DNA of 64,000 nucleotides from Vibrio sp. HB236076 (GTDB taxonomy: Bacteria; Pseudomonadota; Gammaproteobacteria; Enterobacterales; Vibrionaceae): positions 310,001 to 374,000 of the forward strand of contig NZ_CP162602.1 of the NCBI RefSeq assembly GCF_040957575.1, in the 5' to 3' direction. Below the pieces are notes generated by a model. It was not told the DNA's origin, did not search any database, and worked only from the letters and a program-made list of their open reading frames with translations. Of this stretch, positions 54,633-64,000 are shown in pieces (position 1 is the stretch's first letter; each line of letters begins with the position of its first letter). Position numbers and translations under genes: made by a program.

Positions 54633-55307
54633 CTAACGATGTATCCTTTGACTTAGCCATTGAGAGACGAGTAGTGAAAGTAGGGCGATGAGGATGGAAA
54701 AGAGACATAACCTCATCGCCTCGTATTCGGCACCAGGAGTTTCGATAAAGGTGTACATCGCGAGCGGTAAGGTTCGTGTTTCTCCGGGTATATTGGCAGC
54801 GAAGGTAATGGTTGCGCCAAACTCTCCCAAGCTTCTTGAAAAGGCTAACACCACCCCTGATAACAGCCCTGGTAATGAAAGCGGTAAGGTAACGCGAAAG
54901 AAGGTTGCCAGACTTGATGCCCCCATGGTCCGCGCTGCTTGTTCTAATCGATGATCAATGGCTTCAAGTGACTGTCTGATTGAACGCACCATAAGCGGAA
55001 AAGACACCACTGCGGCGGCAAGGGCAGCCCCTCGCCAACTGAAGCTAAAAGTGAGACCAAACCATTCGTATAACCACTGACCGATTATCCCTTGCCTACC
55101 CATAACCACCAGCAACAGATACCCAATGACCACAGGGGGCAATACCAAAGGCAAGTGGATAAAACAATCGAGAAGCGCTTTGGCCTTAAACTCTTTCTTG
55201 GCCAGGACCCAAGCACACACAATGGCAAAAGGGGCACTGACCAGCACCGCAATACAGGCCACTTTAAGGCTTAAAATGATGGCCGCCCACTCATAGTCAC
55301 TGATCAC
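54633..55307 (-). CDS. modB: ModB, molybdate ABC transporter permease
   Basis: Inner-membrane permease for molybdate (or tungstate). With GTG at 55307 it is 224 aa, matching ModB length; the longer frame would add 34 residues without hydrophobic character. Seen are LPLVLPPVVIGYLL and the EAA loop LEQAARTMGASSLATFFRVTLPLSLPGLLSGVVLAFSRSLGEFGATITFAANIPGETRTLPLAMY. GGGAA lies about eight bases ahead. The start overlaps the modA end by 11 bases. No modC ATPase gene follows; the convergent TRAP permease gene ends 19 bp beyond the modB stop. Confidence 0.9.
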   Translation of the reverse strand: MISDYEWAAIILSLKVACIAVLVSAPFAIVCAWVLAKKEFKAKALLDCFIHLPLVLPPVVIGYLLLVVMGRQGIIGQWLYEWFGLTFSFSWRGAALAAAVVSFPLMVRSIRQSLEAIDHRLEQAARTMGASSLATFFRVTLPLSLPGLLSGVVLAFSRSLGEFGATITFAANIPGETRTLPLAMYTFIETPGAEYEAMRLCLFSILIALLSLLVSQWLSQRIHR

Positions 55308-56097
55308 GTTCAGCGTTCCCAAATTGATAGTGTTTAAACACGCGCTTGGCCTCGTTCTCACTGAGGTATTGGTAAAAACGTTTCGCTTCAGGTGAGGGAT
55401 GTGGCCCAATCAAACCGATGGGATAGCGAATGGGGTTGTGCAGTTGTTCAGGAAATGGGCGTACCACACGGATCCCTTGGGCAATAGCGGCGTCGGTGGC
55501 ATAAACAATGCCAAGGGGAGTTTCTCCTCGTTCGACTAACGCTAAGGCCGTTCTCACATTACTGGTTCGAGCAATCAATTGGTCGAGTTGGTCCCACAGT
55601 GATAAAGCTTGTAAAGCTTGCTTGGCATACATGCCGGCAGGGACGTGATCTGGGTCGCCAATTGCAAGTCTTTGGTGACCTAAAAAGGAGACCAGTGGCC
55701 AGTTGGAAGCGCTGTTTATCGCATCGATGTTGACCTTATTATTGGCGATCAGGACCAGTTGGTTTGTCAGTAAGTCACGTTTTGTATTGGGGGTAATAAA
55801 TTGCTTCTCGGTTAGAAAGTCCATCCATTTTTCGTTGGCAGACAGGTAGATATCAGCGGGGGCCCCTTGCGCAATTTGTCGCGCTAATGTCGATGACGAT
55901 GCAAAGTTCAGGATGACCGCTTGATTGGGGTAATGACGTTGATATTGATTAGCAATGTCAGTTAATGCATTTGTTAAAGAAGAGGCGGCATAAACGTAGA
56001 CTTTGTTTTCAGCTGATTGGTTTTCATCGGCTTGGCTGTTGGGTATGAGTAACAATGACAACAGCAAGGTAAAGAAGAGCGTTAATGTATTCATCAT
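55297..56097 (-). CDS. modA: ModA, periplasmic molybdate-binding protein
   Basis: Binding protein of the molybdate transporter. About 266 aa with a signal peptide (NTLTLFFTLLLSLLLIPNSQA). Family motifs: VYAASSLTNALTDIANQY, with Ser residues contacting the oxyanion; NFASSSTLARQIAQGAPADIYLSANEKWMD; AIGDPDHVPAGMYAKQAL; and GIVYATDAA. The frame is open for 25 more codons upstream; the start at 56097, or the adjacent ATG at 56094, gives a normal signal peptide but no strong ribosome-binding site. It overlaps modB. Confidence 0.93.
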   Translation of the reverse strand: MMNTLTLFFTLLLSLLLIPNSQADENQSAENKVYVYAASSLTNALTDIANQYQRHYPNQAVILNFASSSTLARQIAQGAPADIYLSANEKWMDFLTEKQFITPNTKRDLLTNQLVLIANNKVNIDAINSASNWPLVSFLGHQRLAIGDPDHVPAGMYAKQALQALSLWDQLDQLIARTSNVRTALALVERGETPLGIVYATDAAIAQGIRVVRPFPEQLHNPIRYPIGLIGPHPSPEAKRFYQYLSENEAKRVFKHYQFGNAERDQ

Positions 56098-56186
56098 GAG
56101 AAAAGTTCTATAAGGCAAAAGCTTATTAAAGCGAGTCTGGTTGCAATTAGCAAGTGGAGAGAAATAAACCATTGTTAGAGCTGGGG

Positions 56187-57647
56187 TTAGTCCGAGTTAA
56201 CCACATGGGTTTTCAACAAAGCCTTTGTGTGTTTTATCGTGGAGCGCTTTTTCTTCCATTGCCATAAGCGTTCTGTTGCCTTAGCCGCTTGTCGCTCTAC
56301 ATCAATAATCGCAAAGGGGTAGTTTTGTCCTAATTGAAAGTCAAACATACTGGCTTCCATTGGCGTAATATCTGAGGGGCGCCACCTTAACTCAACGGGC
56401 AATTCGGCGAGTTCAGGTACCCAAGTGGCAATAAAATGACCTTCAGGGTCATGCTCATGTGCTTGTTTGTATGGGTTGTAAACTCGGATCGTGTGTATAC
56501 CAGTGACGCCTGCTTGCATCTGAATTTGGGCATAGTGTATGCCGGGCTCAAAATCGGTAAACATTGAGGCGAGGTGTTTTGCCCCGAGTCGCCAGTCAAT
56601 GTTGAGGTGATGGCAAAGAAAACTGACCAACATGGCCCGCATTCTAAAGTTAATATAGCCGGTGGCATGTAAACATCGCATACAGGCATCCACTAACGGC
56701 ACCCCGGTTTGCCCTTGTTGCCAAGCGAGCAGATCAGAATGGCACTCTTGCGATGAACGATAGGGGTAGCGCTCATAATTGGGGTTGAAACATTCGCTTT
56801 CTATGCGGTGTTCAGACTCAAACTTTTGAATAAAATGGCTATGCCAATGTAGACGCTTAGCAAATGAGCGCGCCGCCTGTGGCCAAGGTGACGAAGACCG
56901 GTTCAAAGCTTGATACACTTGTCGAAGCGAGATATTACCCCAAGCAAGATAAGGAGACAGACGTGAGCAATGATGCCTGGCTAGAGCCGGTTTAGAGATA
57001 GACTGGCGATATCCTTGCATCCGTCGATTGAGAAAATCGTTGAGGGTGTTCAATGCCATGCTTTGCCCGCCGGTCTGAAAGCCCCTTTGGCGAGCTTGCC
57101 ATGATTGAGGCGCGATCATGCGTAATGATTCTAGCGCTTTGTCCCATTCGGCCCACGGAGGCATTTGCGCCTGCCAGTTAATATTTTCAAGTTGCCCGTG
57201 GATGTAGCGTTGCCAATCTTGTTGCCATTGAGTGCGATGCTTTCGGCCTCGTTTAACCAAGGTGTAGGGGCTTTCTTGCCAAGACACCTCATGTTCTTTA
57301 CACCACTGTTGCAATGAACGATCCCTTTGATACGTGAGTTTAAGCCCCACTTCTTGGTAAGAGTAAATGGTGTCGATGGCAAAGTATTGGTGAAGGGCTC
57401 GAAACACATCAACCGCATGGCCGAAAAGTGGTATCAATTGACCACCATGCAAATTCAGTTGCTGGTTGATATCTTGAATCGATTGCCACACAAACCGCCA
57501 ATGACGGGTGTGGTAATGGGCATCGTTGAGCAGTTCAGGCTCAAAAATATAAATGAGTAAAACCGGTTTTGTACCACTCAAGGCTTGGGCGAGTGGAGCG
57601 TGATCAGAAAGGCGTAGATCTCGTTTAAACCAAACAACATTGACCAT
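56187..57647 (-). CDS. photolyase/cryptochrome family flavoprotein
   Basis: A blue-light-dependent DNA repair enzyme or photoreceptor. The 486-residue product has an N-terminal alpha/beta antenna domain ([22 protein letters not shown]) and a C-terminal FAD domain with [52 protein letters not shown] (FAD contacts) and the Trp/Asn-containing region [19 protein letters not shown]. The subclass (CPD photolyase, 6-4 photolyase or cryptochrome) is not decided here. It lies 89 bp upstream of modA on the same strand and could be co-transcribed with it. Confidence 0.88.
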   Translation of the reverse strand: MVNVVWFKRDLRLSDHAPLAQALSGTKPVLLIYIFEPELLNDAHYHTRHWRFVWQSIQDINQQLNLHGGQLIPLFGHAVDVFRALHQYFAIDTIYSYQEVGLKLTYQRDRSLQQWCKEHEVSWQESPYTLVKRGRKHRTQWQQDWQRYIHGQLENINWQAQMPPWAEWDKALESLRMIAPQSWQARQRGFQTGGQSMALNTLNDFLNRRMQGYRQSISKPALARHHCSRLSPYLAWGNISLRQVYQALNRSSSPWPQAARSFAKRLHWHSHFIQKFESEHRIESECFNPNYERYPYRSSQECHSDLLAWQQGQTGVPLVDACMRCLHATGYINFRMRAMLVSFLCHHLNIDWRLGAKHLASMFTDFEPGIHYAQIQMQAGVTGIHTIRVYNPYKQAHEHDPEGHFIATWVPELAELPVELRWRPSDITPMEASMFDFQLGQNYPFAIIDVERQAAKATERLWQWKKKRSTIKHTKALLKTHVVNSD

Positions 57648-57713
57648 GGGCTGATGACATTGAAAATGGTATCACTTAGTACGTTGTTGGAAACAGAGCA
57701 GATCAGCGGCTGA

Positions 57714-58292
57714 TTACTTCGAACGGCGTGTATACAGTCGGCTGACCGAAGATTTTACTGGGGGGGCAATCTTGATGACGCCCTTTTGTAATATCAGGTT
57801 ATTAGGGTAAACGATGACATGCCCTTTTTTATGGCGAATCACCACATGAAACATACTAATGTCTATGATCTCACCACTGATATCTTCGTCTTTATCGATA
57901 ACGCGAATATGGTGACCAATTCGGTAGGGGAAAGAGAAAAAAATCAAAAAGCTGGCAGTGACGTTGCTCAAAATCGACCACTGCGCAACTAAAGCAACGC
58001 CGAGTACGGCAAAAATAGAAGACAAAAATAAGGAGACATCGCCAAAGCCAATCCCGGTGCTTATCGAAAAAAAAGCAAAAGCGATAAACAGCAAAGCCAC
58101 ATTGACACAGCGTTTGATAAAACTGTAGCGCGCGGGTGTGACCCCTTTGGACGTGGCCAGTTGTTGTAAAGTGCGATTGGAAATGCGTTTGACTAACCAA
58201 AACAAGGCAACGACAAAGCAGGCCATGATCACGCGGTATCCCGTGGCGTGATTCAGCAGAAGAGTTTGATGAAGCTGCGCAAATTCAATCAC
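57714..58292 (-). CDS. small MscS-type mechanosensitive channel
   Basis: A 192-residue membrane protein with three hydrophobic segments. The third, SIFAVLGVALVAQWSILSNVTASFLIFF, corresponds to the MscS pore helix. The beta domain follows (FPYRIGHHIRVIDKDEDISGEIIDISMFHVVIRHKKGHVIVYPNNLILQKGV). It ends soon after the beta domain and lacks the C-terminal alpha/beta cage of full-length MscS, which is common in small family members. The start is GTG with AAAGGA ahead. It probably releases solutes on hypo-osmotic shock. Confidence 0.85.
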   Translation of the reverse strand: MIEFAQLHQTLLLNHATGYRVIMACFVVALFWLVKRISNRTLQQLATSKGVTPARYSFIKRCVNVALLFIAFAFFSISTGIGFGDVSLFLSSIFAVLGVALVAQWSILSNVTASFLIFFSFPYRIGHHIRVIDKDEDISGEIIDISMFHVVIRHKKGHVIVYPNNLILQKGVIKIAPPVKSSVSRLYTRRSK

Positions 58293-58423
58293 AAGTAATC
58301 CTTTGTTTTATACACTGGGGTAGAGGCTCGCTCAGTAACACAATGGTAAGAGACAAAGAATACGTTACAACGGAATCTCGTAGCGGTCAAAATAACTTGT
58401 GGCAGGTCATCGTAGGGGAAAAG

Positions 58424-58453
58424 AAAAAGCGAAAGCGGGTGCTTTCGCTTTTT
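58424..58453 (-). terminator. terminator of the cyo operon
   Basis: On the minus strand AAAAGCGAAAGC-accc-GCTTTCGCTTTT forms a 12-bp stem with a T-rich 3' side followed by TCTTTTC, directly downstream of cyoE. Confidence 0.9.
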
Positions 58454-58456
58454 GGG

Positions 58457-59320
58457 TTAAATTAAGGGGAGTAACTCAATACCAAGAACAGTACTAAAAC
58501 TCATCACAATAACCAGTGACATTTTAAATACCGTTTTTGACCAAGCGATGTAATTGCCCTCTTTGATACGACGAAATGTTACTTTCAGCCACATAAAGCA
58601 GAGCAAAGCGGCAACCGCAAGGAACTCAAAACCGGCATGACCAAAAGCGTATAAAGCGAGCGAGAGCACAGAAAACAGCACCACATAGGCTTGCATGTGC
58701 TTGCGCGCTTTTTCAATACCACACACAATCGGCAATACAGGGACGTTGGCTTGTTGATAGTCTTGCATTCGAAACATCGCAATGGCGTAAGAATGCGGCA
58801 TTTGCCATATACAAAATAGCGCGAAGAGAATAATCGCTTCTAAACTAATGTAATTGGTCACCGCTAAATAGCCAACAAGTGGCGGAATCGCCCCAGAAAT
58901 ACTGCCAATCAACGTGCCGTAGACGGACGTTCTTTTGTACCACATGGTATAAAAGAAAACGTAAAATATATAACCAAGTAACACCACCACTGCCGAAAGT
59001 GGATTGGTGAATTGATATATCAAGCCTGTGCCGACAATCAGTAATCCGACCGAATAGATAAAGGCAATATCGATATTGATATCACCTTTGACCATTGGGC
59101 GGTGTTGAGTCCGTGACATTTTGCTGTCGATATCGCGGTCAAAAATATTATTGACCACGCACCCTGAAGCAATCACACAAGCAACACCTGCCATCGTGAT
59201 CAACAACAGCCAACCACTCGCCGATTCTGACTTTGCAGCGAGGAAAAACCCCGCCGCGACAGAAATTAAATTACCAATGATAATGCCTGGTTTGGTAATG
59301 GTAAGGTAGCTTTTGATCAT
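58457..59320 (-). CDS. cyoE: CyoE, heme O synthase (protoheme IX farnesyltransferase)
   Basis: UbiA-family inner-membrane prenyltransferase that farnesylates heme B to heme O for the bo3 oxidase. The 287 aa have about nine hydrophobic segments and the prenyl-diphosphate/Mg motif NNIFDRDIDSKMSRTQHRP near residue 57-75, with a second Asp-rich loop (FRMQDYQQANVPVLP). GAGG precedes the ATG. It is the last gene of cyoABCDE, seven bases after cyoD. Confidence 0.96.
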   Translation of the reverse strand: MIKSYLTITKPGIIIGNLISVAAGFFLAAKSESASGWLLLITMAGVACVIASGCVVNNIFDRDIDSKMSRTQHRPMVKGDINIDIAFIYSVGLLIVGTGLIYQFTNPLSAVVVLLGYIFYVFFYTMWYKRTSVYGTLIGSISGAIPPLVGYLAVTNYISLEAIILFALFCIWQMPHSYAIAMFRMQDYQQANVPVLPIVCGIEKARKHMQAYVVLFSVLSLALYAFGHAGFEFLAVAALLCFMWLKVTFRRIKEGNYIAWSKTVFKMSLVIVMSFSTVLGIELLPLI

Positions 59321-59327
59321 ACTGCCT

Positions 59328-59642
59328 CTACATCATCATGTTGATGTTGAGGTTCCACATGATCCAAATTGAACCCCCAACCAGGATCAGGACAACGACA
59401 GCGGAAAACAATAACGAGGTCATGTTCCAGCGTCCGGTTTCTGATTTTGTTTCCATGTGTAGGAAGTACGCAAAATGGACAATCACTTGTACAATGGCAC
59501 AACCTAACAAGATGGCGACCGTTACTCCCTTCGGTAAGCTTTGCGTGGCGGCAAAGTAAAACGGGATTACCGTTAATACCAATGAAGCGACAAAACCTAT
59601 CACGTAATCACGGATGCCTGTTTCTGAGTGTTGTTGACTCAT
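59328..59642 (-). CDS. cyoD: CyoD, cytochrome bo3 oxidase subunit IV
   Basis: Small subunit of the bo3 quinol oxidase, aiding assembly. The 104 aa carry three hydrophobic segments, with DYVIGFVASLVLTVIPFYFA and VQVIVHFAYFLHME typical of the family. The frame opens 15 codons earlier; ATG at 59642 has AGGAG seven bases ahead and overlaps the cyoC stop by one base (TAATG), indicating coupling. Confidence 0.95.
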   Translation of the reverse strand: MSQQHSETGIRDYVIGFVASLVLTVIPFYFAATQSLPKGVTVAILLGCAIVQVIVHFAYFLHMETKSETGRWNMTSLLFSAVVVLILVGGSIWIMWNLNINMMM

Positions 59643-60241
59643 TACATTACTCCTAGTAGATAAACGACAGTGAAAACACAAATCCAAACAATGTCGAGGA
59701 AGTGCCAGAACAAGCTCAAGCAGCCAAAGCGCGTTTCTAACGTGTCGGTTATGCCTTTCTTACTCAATTGGAAGTAACATACCACTAACCAAATCAGGCC
59801 GAAGCTGACGTGAAGTCCGTGCGTGCCGACCAGAGTAAAGAAAGCGGATAGAAATGCGCTGCTTTGTGGCGTTGCACCGTGTTCGATCAGGTGATGAAAC
59901 TCATAAAGTTCCATACCAATAAAACAGGCACCGAGTATGAATGTGACCGCGAGCCAGAGTTTCATCGCGGCAAGATTGCGACGTTTCATCGCAATCATAC
60001 CAAAACCAAAGGTAATACTACTAAACAGTAGCGCCATGGTTTCGGCAAAGACAAAAGGCAACTCGAAAAGATCTTTGCCGCTTGGGCCGCCAGCGGTTGC
60101 ATCGGCTAATACGGCAAAAGTCGCAAAGAGACTGGCAAATAAGATGCAGTCACTCATCAAGTAAACCCAAAAGCCGAACAGTTTATTTTCAGCGATTTCA
60201 TGATGATGATCATGAGCGTGTGAAGCGTCATTAGTGTGCAT
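59642..60241 (-). CDS. cyoC: CyoC, cytochrome bo3 oxidase subunit III
   Basis: Subunit III of the bo3 quinol oxidase; 199 aa with five hydrophobic segments. A His-rich N-terminus (HAHDHHHE) precedes [26 protein letters not shown]. The family segment [21 protein letters not shown], with conserved His, lies near residue 138-158. It overlaps the cyoB end by 11 bases. Confidence 0.96.
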   Translation of the reverse strand: MHTNDASHAHDHHHEIAENKLFGFWVYLMSDCILFASLFATFAVLADATAGGPSGKDLFELPFVFAETMALLFSSITFGFGMIAMKRRNLAAMKLWLAVTFILGACFIGMELYEFHHLIEHGATPQSSAFLSAFFTLVGTHGLHVSFGLIWLVVCYFQLSKKGITDTLETRFGCLSLFWHFLDIVWICVFTVVYLLGVM

Positions 60242-62252
60242 GATTCACCTCGTTATCACCTTGTTTAGCTTGGAAACCCGCTTGCTTTAATTGCTCGCGT
60301 CGTTTGGCTTCGATCTCTTTGATTTCATCAACCTGTACATAGTAGTCAACGTCTTCATTAAAACTATGACGAATACAGGTGACGACGATGCCGACAAAAC
60401 CGATGATGGCAAGCCACCAAATGTACCAAATGGCCGCGAAGCCAAACACCAATGACCACGCCGAAACATAGATACCCGTTGGGGTATTTTTAGGCATGTG
60501 GATTGGTTCGTACTCTTCTTCTTGCATTGGATTGAACTCACCGCTTTGCTTTTGATACCAGAATGCATCAATTTCATCGCCTTTTGGCAACTTCGCAAAG
60601 TTGTAGAACGGAGCGGGAGAAGAGGTAGACCATTCAAAGGTACGCGCATCCCATGGGTCACCGGTTAAATCGCGATTCTGATCGCGATCGCGGATACTGA
60701 CCACAATTTGAATGATTTGGCACAAAACACCCGCGGCAATGATAGCCGTACCAAATGCGGCTACCGCAAGGAATGGCATAAAGTCTGGGTTAATGTCTTG
60801 ACTGATACGACGTGTCATGCCCATAAAGCCCAGTGCGTAGAGTGGTAAGAAGGCGAACATAAAGCCAATCACCCAACAGAAGAAGGCTCTGGTGCCCCAT
60901 TTTTCATTGAGCATAAAGCCTGTCGCTTTCGGGAACCAGTAAGTGACACCAGCAAAGCAACCAAAGACCACACCACCGATAATCACATTGTGGAAGTGAG
61001 CAATTAGGAAAACACTGTTGTGAAGAATAAAGTCAGCACCCGGTACGGCCAAGAGGACACCTGTCATACCGCCAATGGTAAAGACAATCAAAAAGCCTAC
61101 CGTCCACAACATTGGCGTTTTAAACTCAATACGGCCTTTGTACATGGTAAATAACCAGTTGAAAATCTTAACCCCAGTTGGAATCGAGATAATCATGGTT
61201 GCAATACCAAAGAAGGCATTGACGTCGGCACCGCCACCCATGGTAAAGAAGTGGTGTAACCAAACGACAAAAGCCAAAATGGTAATGACCAGTGTTGCCC
61301 AAACTAATGAGGTGTAACCAAACAGTTTTTTACGCGAGAAGGTGGCGGTCACTTCGGAGAACACACCAAAAACAGGCAAGACGAGAATGTACACTTCTGG
61401 GTGACCCCAGGCCCAGATGAGGTTGACATACATCATCATGTTGCCACCTAAATCATTGGTGAAGAAGTGCATGCCCAAGTAACGGTCGAGTGCGAGTAGG
61501 GCGAGTGTGACCGTTAAAATTGGGAAAGAGATAATGATCAAGATGTTAGCGCACAATGAAGCCCATGTGAAAACAGGCATTTTCATCATTGGCATTGACG
61601 GTGCACGCATACGCAAAATGGTCACAAAGAAGTTGACCCCAGTTAGCGTGGTACCAACCCCTGAAATCTGTAAAGCCCAATCCCAATAGTCGACCCCGAC
61701 GCCTGGACTGGCATCAATGCCCGATAACGGTGGGTAAGCAAGCCAACCCGTTCGTGCGTATTCGCCTAAGCCCAACGACATGTTGGTTAAAATTACACCA
61801 ACGACAAACAACCAAAAGCTCAAGTTGTTGAGGTAGGGGAAGGCAACGTCACGGGCGCCAATCTGCAAGGGAACAACCAAGTTCATCAAACCAATTACCA
61901 ATGGCATGGCGACGAAAAAGATCATAATCACACCGTGAGCAGAAAAAATCTGATCGTAGTGGTGCGGCGGTAAATACCCCGCTTCACCGGCAGAGGAAAG
62001 CAGTTGTTGGCTACGCATCATGACGGCGTCAGCAAAACCACGCAGTAGCATAACCAGCGCAAGGGCAATATACATAAAGCCCAGTTTTTTGTGGTCAATC
62101 GACGTAAACCACTCATTCCATAGATATTGCCACTTACCAAGGCGTGTCACCCAAGCGACAACCGCTAAACCCACAATAGCAATGACTGCGAGGGTTATCA
62201 TGATAATAGGCTCATGATATGGAATCGATTCTAATGATAATCTTCCAAGCAT
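60231..62252 (-). CDS. cyoB: CyoB, cytochrome bo3 oxidase subunit I
   Basis: Catalytic proton-pumping heme-copper oxidase subunit (quinol type); 673 aa. Ligands visible: the low-spin heme His in [11 protein letters not shown]; the CuB His and cross-linked Tyr in [14 protein letters not shown]; the CuB His pair in [11 protein letters not shown]; and the heme His residues in [12 protein letters not shown]. The K-channel Lys lies in [10 protein letters not shown], and the D-channel Glu in GHPEVY. The C-terminal part past residue 560 is as in CyoB. It starts eight bases after cyoA. Confidence 0.97.
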   Translation of the reverse strand: MLGRLSLESIPYHEPIIMITLAVIAIVGLAVVAWVTRLGKWQYLWNEWFTSIDHKKLGFMYIALALVMLLRGFADAVMMRSQQLLSSAGEAGYLPPHHYDQIFSAHGVIMIFFVAMPLVIGLMNLVVPLQIGARDVAFPYLNNLSFWLFVVGVILTNMSLGLGEYARTGWLAYPPLSGIDASPGVGVDYWDWALQISGVGTTLTGVNFFVTILRMRAPSMPMMKMPVFTWASLCANILIIISFPILTVTLALLALDRYLGMHFFTNDLGGNMMMYVNLIWAWGHPEVYILVLPVFGVFSEVTATFSRKKLFGYTSLVWATLVITILAFVVWLHHFFTMGGGADVNAFFGIATMIISIPTGVKIFNWLFTMYKGRIEFKTPMLWTVGFLIVFTIGGMTGVLLAVPGADFILHNSVFLIAHFHNVIIGGVVFGCFAGVTYWFPKATGFMLNEKWGTRAFFCWVIGFMFAFLPLYALGFMGMTRRISQDINPDFMPFLAVAAFGTAIIAAGVLCQIIQIVVSIRDRDQNRDLTGDPWDARTFEWSTSSPAPFYNFAKLPKGDEIDAFWYQKQSGEFNPMQEEEYEPIHMPKNTPTGIYVSAWSLVFGFAAIWYIWWLAIIGFVGIVVTCIRHSFNEDVDYYVQVDEIKEIEAKRREQLKQAGFQAKQGDNEVNHAH

Positions 62253-62260
62253 AATCTCAA

Positions 62261-63232
62261 TTATCCTTTATCTTCAGTCATGTGTTCATGACTCTCTTTA
62301 ACATCCATAGTCATACTATGGTGCTGATGACCTGTTGCTTTGCTCGTACCCATGCCGACACCACCTGAATGTTGCATACCACCGGGGAATTGTGTGACGA
62401 CAGAGTTAAAGAGATCAGGCATAACCGCAGAGTAATAAGTGACCGGAACGTCGATACTTGGCTTGGCCAATTGGCGGTAATCAGCAAACGAGTTTAAAGA
62501 GTTTGGTGACGCTTTTACTTCATCAACCCAAGCGTTAAAGCCTTGTTCTGTCTCAAAAGCACGCGCTTTAAATTTCATGTGGGAAAAACCATCACCACTA
62601 AAGTTAGATGAAATTCCGTCGAACTCACCAGGGTGATCGGCGATCAAGTTTAAGCGCGTAACCATGGCTGGCATGGCATAGATTTGGCTTCCCAGCTGAG
62701 GAATAAAGAATGAGTTCATGATGTTGTCAGACGTGATCTTGAACTTAACCGGTACATCTTCGGGGAAGGCAACGTAGTTGACGGTTGCAATGTGTTGCTC
62801 GGGATAGATGAACAACCACTTCCAATCGAGTGATACGACTTCAATGGTCATCGGCTTCCCTTCGTGCTTGAGAGGAACCGAGGGCTCGAGCTCATGGGTA
62901 CTGTGCCAAGTAATGGTGCCCAAAATGGCAATGATGATTAATGGCACAGTCCACACGACAATTTCAATTTTTGTCGAGTGAGACCATTCAGGTTTGTACT
63001 CTTCGTCGGTGTTGGACGCTCGATATTTATAGGAGAAGTAAATTGTCATTAAAATCACTGGGATAACAACAATTAACATCAGAAGAAGAGCCGTGATGAT
63101 GAGCTCTTTTTCTTGTACTCCGACCGAGCCTTTTGGATCGAGTAGCACGAATTTACACCCTGAGAGCAGGAATAAAACCGCACCACATAATCCAGTCCGC
63201 GACAAAATGTTTTTATATCTTGAGGCTTCCAT
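62261..63232 (-). CDS. cyoA: CyoA, cytochrome bo3 oxidase subunit II
   Basis: Lipoprotein subunit II of the bo3 quinol oxidase, 323 aa. The lipobox LLSGC places the lipidated Cys near residue 26. Two membrane segments follow (about 44-66 and 91-108), then a periplasmic cupredoxin fold ([54 protein letters not shown]). The CuA Cys ligands of cytochrome c oxidases are absent, as expected for a quinol oxidase. The tail is His/Met-rich ([18 protein letters not shown]). It is the first gene of cyoABCDE. Confidence 0.97.
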   Translation of the reverse strand: MEASRYKNILSRTGLCGAVLFLLSGCKFVLLDPKGSVGVQEKELIITALLLMLIVVIPVILMTIYFSYKYRASNTDEEYKPEWSHSTKIEIVVWTVPLIIIAILGTITWHSTHELEPSVPLKHEGKPMTIEVVSLDWKWLFIYPEQHIATVNYVAFPEDVPVKFKITSDNIMNSFFIPQLGSQIYAMPAMVTRLNLIADHPGEFDGISSNFSGDGFSHMKFKARAFETEQGFNAWVDEVKASPNSLNSFADYRQLAKPSIDVPVTYYSAVMPDLFNSVVTQFPGGMQHSGGVGMGTSKATGHQHHSMTMDVKESHEHMTEDKG

Positions 63233-63656
63233 TGACTTTCTCGATGTTTTGCAAAGTAAAGCATCGCTTCACTTTGCGGGTTGGTAGTAATAAGAATAAT
63301 GTTTGTGAATCTGTAACAAGGCTTAAGTGATAAGAAATAAGAAAAGGAGACAAAAAATGAAACTAACTTATTTCAGATCAATAACAAATTGTTACATTTC
63401 GCGCATTATCCTGATAAACCCAAGTAACATCACGTAATGAAAATGAAATATAAGTTTTCATTTTTGTTGGGTTTTTTTTGGGGATTTTTAATATATTAAA
63501 TTTTTGTTGATCTTGTATGATTTTGTGAAAAAATGGACATTTTAAATTAAATGTAATTAAAACATGAATTTAAGTAATTGCATGTCCATTTTTTAGGAGG
63601 TGTTAATCGAAGTGATTACGAGTCATTACTCTGAATTGATATATTTATTTACAAAT
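63233..63656. promoter_or_regulatory. upstream region of cyoA with hairpins
   Basis: GCAAAGT (63251-63257) pairs with ACTTTGC (63271-63277), extended by inner AAGC/GCTT; it lies in the cyoA leader. ATGAAAA/TTTTCAT pairs at 63437-63461 next to T runs. AAAAAATGGACAT (63528-63540) and ATGTCCATTTTTT (63582-63594) are a perfect 13-bp inverted repeat. The last probably terminates the HAD-phosphatase transcript on the minus strand. On the plus strand it is followed by AGGAGGTG (63595-63602) and a 19-codon frame from GTG 63612, of doubtful reality. Confidence 0.5.
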
Positions 63657-64000
63657 TCATTTTTTGACTGAATGCATTTTTTTAAAATCGGACAAAACCA
63701 GATTTAAATTGGCATGAATTTTGTATTTACTGGATTTGAACTCTTCTGGCGTGACAAGGTCGGGAATTTGGTAAGTCAGCATCTGTGCGGCAAGGGCCGC
63801 TTTAACGCCATTGTTGGAATCTTCTAGTGCAATACATTGCTTAGATGGTACGTTAAGTCGCGAGGCTGCCAGTTGATAGATTTCGGGGTCGGGTTTGCCA
63901 CAGCTGACTTCACAACCCGTGGTGATATGGTCAAAATATTGGTCGAGGTTGGCCAGTTTGAGTTTTTGCTCGGCGACGCTGCGCTCTGAACTGGTGGCCA
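63657..64000 (-). CDS. HAD-family phosphatase, beta-phosphoglucomutase-like (3' part)
   Basis: The C-terminal 114 residues of a haloacid dehalogenase-superfamily hydrolase; the 5' part lies beyond the window. The fragment opens with ATSSERS (motif II Ser/Thr region). It continues with the cap-return segment LDQYFDHITTGCEVSCGKPDPEIYQLAASRL (motif III Lys and KPDP) and the motif IV acidic pair in CIALEDSNNGVKAALAAQM. The likely activity is on a sugar phosphate or phosphoglycolate-like substrate. It reads on the same strand as the cyo operon but is separated from it by a terminator-like repeat. Confidence 0.85.
   Translation of the reverse strand, partial: ATSSERSVAEQKLKLANLDQYFDHITTGCEVSCGKPDPEIYQLAASRLNVPSKQCIALEDSNNGVKAALAAQMLTYQIPDLVTPEEFKSSKYKIHANLNLVLSDFKKMHSVKK

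Noticed and set aside
57131..57560. Overlapping frames on both strands inside the photolyase/cryptochrome gene
   Set aside because: No independent support; the photolyase frame has clear family motifs throughout.
1..64000. CRISPR arrays, tRNA or rRNA genes, transposases, integrases, toxin-antitoxin or defence genes
   Set aside because: No direct-repeat array, cloverleaf, rRNA segment or matching protein motif was seen on reading both strands.

Overview
The window looks like the replication-origin region of the secondary chromosome (chromosome II) of a Vibrio or close relative. A 657-residue RctB initiator (4316-6289, minus strand) sits beside a GATC-rich, AT-rich origin holding six ATGATCA iterons spaced 22-23 bp apart and a perfect DnaA box. 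ParA2/ParB2-type partition genes and six exact matches to the Vibrio chromosome II parS2 consensus (TTTACA-N-TGTAAA) follow. The gene content (YebC-type protein, DUF368/PopT, malT-malPQ-glgB, methyl-accepting chemotaxis protein) agrees with what is known around ori2 of Vibrio cholerae. I see no rRNA, tRNA, CRISPR array, integrase or transposase. Species cannot be named from the sequence alone.

Layout. 1-4.2 kb: an RluA-type pseudouridine synthase, a small membrane-anchored protein, a divergent hdfR-like/maoP pair (as beside oriC in Escherichia coli), a YeeN-type YebC protein and two small proteins. 4.2-12.9 kb: rctB, ori2, parA, parB, tmcA and the parS2-rich intergenic region, which also holds an uncatalogued 49-codon ORF with a good ribosome-binding site and a Cys-rich end. 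12.9-20.5 kb: a membrane protein with a degenerate GGDEF domain, convergent with a lapC-lapG-lapD-lapB operon (c-di-GMP-controlled retention and type I secretion of a large adhesin; no adhesin gene is present). 20.7-28 kb: pdxH, an AraC-type regulator, and the proline-use genes putA, a stand-alone ALDH-like protein, and putP. 28-38.3 kb: small zinc ribbon, DUF445, ABC exporter, DUF481 outer-membrane protein, glgX, Sel1-repeat protein, sstT, popT. 38.5-48.7 kb: a candidate small RNA, then malT divergent from malP-malQ and glgB (maltodextrin/glycogen metabolism). 48.7-58.3 kb: DUF2057 protein, chemotaxis receptor, TAXI-type TRAP transporter, modA-modB without modC, a photolyase/cryptochrome and a small MscS channel. 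58.4-63.2 kb: cyoABCDE (cytochrome bo3 oxidase and heme O synthase). The window ends in the 3' part of a HAD-family phosphatase.

How the parts fit. The origin module couples Dam methylation (dense GATC), RctB and ParABS. RctB-iteron-like sites also lie downstream of rctB and, more tentatively, inside putA and in a 34-bp perfect palindrome after pdxH; these could titrate or handcuff RctB. The remainder is accessory metabolism and surface biology typical of chromosome II. Many start codons were moved inward from the longest open frame to the codon with a fitting Shine-Dalgarno sequence; each case is noted. All family assignments come from reading motifs by eye, not from database searches.
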